A stretch of DNA of 8,901 nucleotides from Rhodobacter sp. (GTDB lineage Bacteria > Pseudomonadota > Alphaproteobacteria > Rhodobacterales > Rhodobacteraceae), in assembly GCA_027482795.1 (NCBI GenBank), contig JAIXVS010000143.1, positions 1-8,901 on the forward strand, in the 5' to 3' direction. Both the position numbers and the translations under genes were made by a program. This document shows, in pieces, positions 5,454 through 8,901 of this stretch. The notes below the pieces were generated by a model that worked only from the letters and a program-made list of their open reading frames with translations, was not told the DNA's origin and made no database searches. Positions within the stretch are counted from its first letter, which is position 1. Every line of letters starts with the position of its first letter.

Positions 5454-8400
5454 GTGATGAGAGTTGATGTGAGCCAGCGCCTGATAAATACATACCTTGC
5501 CGAAATTGATAGGCTGAAGAAATTCGCTGGCACGGCAACAGAGTCCGTCACCAGCGAAGCCTTCAAAGATTTGCTAAAGAACTGGGCCAGAGCAAATGGT
5601 TTGGTTTTCATTCCCCAATATCTTGTTGAAACGACACGGGGCACCAAAGTTTACCCTGATGGTGCAATTCTGCACGATCTTCGCGTGCCCTTAGGCTATT
5701 GGGAGGCAAAGGATACTGCCGACGATTTAGATGTTGAGATCGAAAAGAAACGCCTGAAAGGCTATCCGCAAGACAACATCATTTACGAAAACTCCGACAC
5801 CGCCGTGCTGTGGCAAAACAAGGCCGAGGTGATGCGTTGCAGCATGACCGATGTCACCACATTGGAAAAGCTGCTGAACCTGTTCTTTGGCTATCAGCGC
5901 CCCGAAATCGCCCTGTTCCGCAGCGCCGTTGCGCAGTTCAAAACTGATCTTCCTGCCGTGCTAGAGGCATTGCGGGCCAAGATTGACGATGCCTATGCAA
6001 CCAACGCCACCTTCCAACCCATCGCTGAAAAGTTTCTAGAACACGCCAAGAAAACCATCAATCCCGCGCTGACAGTCACCGATGTGCGCGAGATGCTTAT
6101 CCAGCATATCCTGACCGAAGAAATCTTTTCGCGCGTGTTCAACGAATCTGATTTTCACCAGAACAACAACATCGCGGGGCTGTTGTTTGCGCTGGAAAAG
6201 GCGTTCTTTACGGGGGCGGTCAAGAAAGACACGTTGCAGGCGCTAAAGCCCTATTACACCGCCATCAACACCAATGCCGAACAGATCAGCAGCCATGCCG
6301 AAAAGCAAACCTTCCTAAAGGTGATCTACGAAAATTTCTACAAGGTCTATAACCCCGCCGCTGCCGACAGGCTGGGCGTGGTCTATACCCCAAACGAGAT
6401 TGTGAGATTCATGATCGAGGGCACAGATTGGCTGTGCGACAAGCATTTCGGCAAACGGCTGATCGACCCAGGGGTGGAGATTCTAGACCCCGCCACAGGC
6501 ACGGGCACCTATATTTGCGAAATGATCGAATATTTTCGCGGCCAACCTGCCAAGTTGCAGCACAAATACAAATCTGAACTGCACGCCAACGAAGTGGCGA
6601 TTTTGCCCTATTATGTGGCCAATTTAAACATCGAGGCCACCTATCAATCGGTCGCAGGGCAGTATGCCGAATTTCCCAACCTGTGCTTTGTCGATACGCT
6701 GGACAATATCGCGGGGCTGGGCATTAAATCGGGGCATCAGGGCAATTTGTTTGCCGCGCTGTCGGATGAAAACGTCGAACGGGTGCAGCGGCAGAACAAG
6801 CGTAAGATATCGGTTGTTATCGGCAACCCGCCCTATAACGCGCAGCAGCAGAACGAGAATGACAACAACAAAAACCGCGCCTATCCGCATATTGATGATC
6901 TGATCAAGCGCAGCTTTGTCAAACTGTCCACCGCGCAGAAAACCACAGTTTATGATATGTATGCGCGGTTTTTTCGCTGGGCATCCGACCGTTTGCACGA
7001 TGATGGCATCATCGCCTTTGTCACCAACCGCAGCTTTATCGACAGCCGCACCTTTGATGGGTTTCGGCGCTATGTGAGCGAGGAGTTTGACGAGGTTTAC
7101 ATCGTTGATCTGGGCGGGGATGTGCGCGCCAACCCCAAGCTTTCGGGCACCAAGAACAATGTTTTTGGCATTCAAACGGGCGTTGCCATTTCATTCATGG
7201 TGCGGCGCAAGCGGGATGCAGTGAAACCCAAACCCCCCGCCAAGATATTCTATGTGCGCAGGCCAGAAATGGATACTGCGGAAGAAAAGCTGGCATGGCT
7301 GTCGCATGTCAAGGCAAGCAATGCCGCGTTTGTCTCAATCACGCCCGACAAGAATAACAACTGGATCAATCTGACCGAAAACGATTGGGACAGTATGATT
7401 GCGGTGGCCGATAAGGCGACGAAAGCGGCCAAGACGAAGGGGCAGGAACGAACTATTTTCAAATCGTTCTCAACGGGAATCATGACTGGTCGGGACGAAT
7501 GGGTATACTGCTTTGACGATAAAAACTTAGTGAAAAAAGCCGCCTTCTTTGCTACGAATTTTGACACCGCATTACAGACGCCTGAGAGCGACAAGCCGAT
7601 ACTGAAGCTGTCTAGAAATATAAAGCGAAAGGCAAAAGTCGCCGACTTTTCTCGCCTAAAAACATTTGATTTGGCCCTCTTTCGTCCTTTCACTAAACAG
7701 TCAGTGTTTCTTTCAAGAACACTTGTCGATGAGTTAGGCGCTTTCCCGCGAAACTTTGTTTCGTCAAACCAAGTCATTGGCTTTCTATCAGTCCATTCAG
7801 CCAACCCATTATGCGCCTTAGCAAGTGACTTACCCTTTGATTACGGCCTCTTAAAGAATGGTAACGGTGGAACCCAGTGCCTATATCGCCACCGCTACGC
7901 CTCCACGGGCGAGCAGCTTGACAATATCACCGATTGGGCGCTTTCCCAATTCACCGCCCATTACGGGGCTGGCATCACCAAAGACGCGATCTTTGCCTAT
8001 GTTTATGCCGTTCTGCACGACCCGATCTATCGCGAAACCTATGCGCTGAACCTGAAACGCGAATTTCCGCGCATTCCCTTTTACCCCAATTTCGCCCAGT
8101 GGCAGGCATGGGGCCAAACCCTGTTGGATTTGCATATCGGATACGAAACCGTCACCCCATGGCCCCTGCACCGCCGTGACGTGCCCGACACCCGCGCAGC
8201 CGCCGCTGGCCTGCCCCCCAAACCCGCGCTAAAGGCGGATAAGGCGGCGGGCACGATTACGCTGGACAGCGAGACCACCCTATCGGGCATCCCCCCCGAA
8301 TGTTGGGATTATAAGCTGGGCAATCGGTCGGGCCTTGAATGGGTGCTGGATCAGTATAAGGAAAAGACCCCCAAAGACCCGACCATTCGCGAGAAATTCA

Positions 8401-8528
8401 ACACCTACCGCTTTGCCGATTACAAAGAACATGTGGCGGCGCTGCTGGCCCGCGTGACCCGCGTTTCGGTGGAAACCATGGCGATCACCAATGCCATGCG
8501 GAATGTGCCGCGAGATGGGGCCAGTTGA
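5454..8528 (+). CDS. Single-chain restriction endonuclease/N6-adenine methyltransferase, Type ISP-related, lacking a helicase
   Basis: This 1024-residue protein is predicted to methylate adenine in a specific DNA sequence and cut unmodified DNA. Residues about 1-145 form a PD-(D/E)xK nuclease: VYPDGAI (Asp69) and GYWEAKD (Glu84, Lys86). Residues about 150-305 are a helical connector. The methyltransferase follows: GVVYTPNEIVRFM (308-320), motif I DPATGTGTY (345-353) and catalytic motif IV NPPY (458-461), the gamma-type N6-adenine pattern. From about 660 comes the Type ISP C-terminal specificity region (GIMTGRDEWVY, ALFRPF). Classical Type ISP enzymes (LlaGI, LlaBIII; about 1,570 residues) carry an SF2 helicase between nuclease and methylase. 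None is seen here: no Walker A, no DEAH. The layout therefore resembles Type IIG/IIL enzymes. The start is GTG at 5454 or ATG at 5457 (GTG at 5469 is possible); no clear ribosome site precedes the first two. No partner genes are nearby. Confidence 0.88.
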   Translation: MMRVDVSQRLINTYLAEIDRLKKFAGTATESVTSEAFKDLLKNWARANGLVFIPQYLVETTRGTKVYPDGAILHDLRVPLGYWEAKDTADDLDVEIEKKRLKGYPQDNIIYENSDTAVLWQNKAEVMRCSMTDVTTLEKLLNLFFGYQRPEIALFRSAVAQFKTDLPAVLEALRAKIDDAYATNATFQPIAEKFLEHAKKTINPALTVTDVREMLIQHILTEEIFSRVFNESDFHQNNNIAGLLFALEKAFFTGAVKKDTLQALKPYYTAINTNAEQISSHAEKQTFLKVIYENFYKVYNPAAADRLGVVYTPNEIVRFMIEGTDWLCDKHFGKRLIDPGVEILDPATGTGTYICEMIEYFRGQPAKLQHKYKSELHANEVAILPYYVANLNIEATYQSVAGQYAEFPNLCFVDTLDNIAGLGIKSGHQGNLFAALSDENVERVQRQNKRKISVVIGNPPYNAQQQNENDNNKNRAYPHIDDLIKRSFVKLSTAQKTTVYDMYARFFRWASDRLHDDGIIAFVTNRSFIDSRTFDGFRRYVSEEFDEVYIVDLGGDVRANPKLSGTKNNVFGIQTGVAISFMVRRKRDAVKPKPPAKIFYVRRPEMDTAEEKLAWLSHVKASNAAFVSITPDKNNNWINLTENDWDSMIAVADKATKAAKTKGQERTIFKSFSTGIMTGRDEWVYCFDDKNLVKKAAFFATNFDTALQTPESDKPILKLSRNIKRKAKVADFSRLKTFDLALFRPFTKQSVFLSRTLVDELGAFPRNFVSSNQVIGFLSVHSANPLCALASDLPFDYGLLKNGNGGTQCLYRHRYASTGEQLDNITDWALSQFTAHYGAGITKDAIFAYVYAVLHDPIYRETYALNLKREFPRIPFYPNFAQWQAWGQTLLDLHIGYETVTPWPLHRRDVPDTRAAAAGLPPKPALKADKAAGTITLDSETTLSGIPPECWDYKLGNRSGLEWVLDQYKEKTPKDPTIREKFNTYRFADYKEHVAALLARVTRVSVETMAITNAMRNVPRDGAS
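7440..7865 (+). other. AT-richer block within the specificity region of the restriction gene
   Basis: By hand count 7441-7860 has 184 G+C in 420 bases (44%), against 54% in 7201-7440 and 59% in 7861-7980. Codon use changes too: six TTA leucine codons fall within residues about 692-800, together with AGA and ATA codons, all uncommon in the neighbouring genes. The block covers residues about 663-803, where the Type ISP C-terminal specificity region begins. The reading frame is intact across both edges. Confidence 0.6.
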
Positions 8529-8553
8529 CCCAGCCCCCCCGCCCCGCTAGGAC
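8525..8553 (+). promoter_or_regulatory. Candidate promoter of rnd
   Basis: TTGACC (8525-8530) contains the TGA stop of the restriction gene, and TAGGAC (8548-8553) follows after 17 bp, predicting a start near 8560, about 20 nt before the rnd ATG. The -35 is good (five of six) and the -10 poor (three of six). The -35 sequence and spacing resemble the tRNA-Leu promoter. Confidence 0.4.
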
Positions 8554-8579
8554 ATACCCAAACCTATGCAGGACATCCC

Positions 8580-8901
8580 ATGGCCATTTATCTGTATCAA
8601 AACGACTTGCCCGATGGGCTGAACCTTGGGCCAGTGGTGGCGATTGATACGGAAACGATGGGGCTGAACCCTGCGCGCGACAGGCTTTGCCTTGTGCAAT
8701 TGTCCAGTGGGGATGGCCATGCGCATTTGGTGCAGATCACAAAGGGGCAGGCCAGTGCCCCGAATTTGGTGCGGATGCTGACCGACCCAAAGGTGCTGAA
8801 GCTGTTTCACTTTGGGCGGTTTGATATTGCCGCGCTTCAGGCGGCGTTTGGTGTGCAAACATCCCCCGTCTGGTGCACGAAAATCGCCAGCAAGCTGATC
8901 C
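8580..8901 (+). CDS. rnd: Ribonuclease D (3'-5' exonuclease), N-terminal part
   Basis: The first 107 codons are present; the gene leaves the window at the right edge. RNase D is a DEDD-superfamily 3'-5' exoribonuclease that trims tRNA and other stable-RNA 3' ends. Exo motif I is AIDTETMGL (Asp23, Glu25) and Exo motif II is LFHFGRFDIAAL (Asp82). The Exo III motif and any HRDC domains would lie beyond the edge. The rhodobacterial form is often short and may lack HRDC domains, but this cannot be checked here. The ATG at 8580-8582 has AGGA 6 nt upstream (8570-8573). The ATG at 8566 is out of frame. It begins 51 bp after the restriction gene with a possible promoter in between, so it need not share a transcript with it. 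Confidence 0.9.
   Translation, partial: MAIYLYQNDLPDGLNLGPVVAIDTETMGLNPARDRLCLVQLSSGDGHAHLVQITKGQASAPNLVRMLTDPKVLKLFHFGRFDIAALQAAFGVQTSPVWCTKIASKLI

Noticed and set aside
6624..7175. Minus-strand open frame inside the restriction gene
   Set aside because: It is a shadow of the methylase domain; the plus-strand frame carries the NPPY motif and continues unbroken.
8291..8297. Seven-C run inside the restriction gene as a phase-variation tract
   Set aside because: It is short for slipped-strand switching, and similar C-runs occur by chance in this GC-rich DNA (for example 8534-8540).
8547..8858. Minus-strand open frame opposite rnd
   Set aside because: The plus strand has a DEDD exonuclease frame with Exo I and Exo II motifs and a ribosome site.
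5338..8901. Duplicated tRNA-Leu 3' end marking an integrated island
   Set aside because: I scanned to the right edge and found no second copy of the T-arm/acceptor sequence and no integrase; a copy beyond the window cannot be excluded.

Overview
The window looks like chromosomal DNA of an alphaproteobacterium, most likely a member of the Rhodobacterales (Roseobacter/Rhodobacteraceae group). The basis is protein-level recognition: the GltD and GltB N-termini, the uppP/NDUFA9-like pair and the RNase D start all read like members of that order. No genus can be assigned from sequence alone. Housekeeping genes are GC-rich (C- and G-ending codons); the restriction-modification gene is visibly less so in places.

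Layout. Everything from 1 to 5038 is on the minus strand and, in transcription order, runs: an NDUFA9-like NAD(P)-binding SDR protein (5038-4055), uppP (4055-3258, sharing one base with the previous stop), a 159-bp gap with palindromic repeats, gltD (3098-1674), a 125-bp gap with an 11-bp-periodic array and a second palindrome, a secreted cysteine-containing protein of unknown function (1548-853), an alpha/beta-hydrolase-like protein (863-105) and the first codons of gltB (118 to the window edge). The last three genes overlap by 11 and 14 bp, so the two glutamate synthase subunits flank a pair of small genes and gltB is probably translationally coupled to them. On the plus strand come tRNA-Leu(CAG), with its own promoter and intrinsic terminator (5242-5405), a 1024-residue single-chain restriction/methyltransferase (5454-8528), and the start of ribonuclease D (8580 to the edge).

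How it fits together. GltB and GltD form NADPH-dependent glutamate synthase (ammonia assimilation). UppP recycles undecaprenyl pyrophosphate for cell-wall synthesis. tRNA-Leu and RNase D are core RNA functions. The one accessory gene is the restriction-modification protein: a PD-(D/E)xK nuclease N-terminus joined to a gamma-type N6-adenine methyltransferase and a specificity region, without the helicase that defines classical Type ISP enzymes. Its predicted specificity region has a distinct, AT-richer composition, suggesting domain exchange. It sits alone between the tRNA-Leu terminator and rnd, with no integrase or partner gene in view.

The least explained features are non-coding: two 55-bp arrays, each of five 11-bp units with identical outer units and reshuffled inner units, at 1619-1673 and 5110-5164 in opposite orientations; and a GGTCAGC...GCTGACC palindrome followed by ATTGG and a T-run, at 1566 and 3161. 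Both look like dispersed intergenic repeat families.
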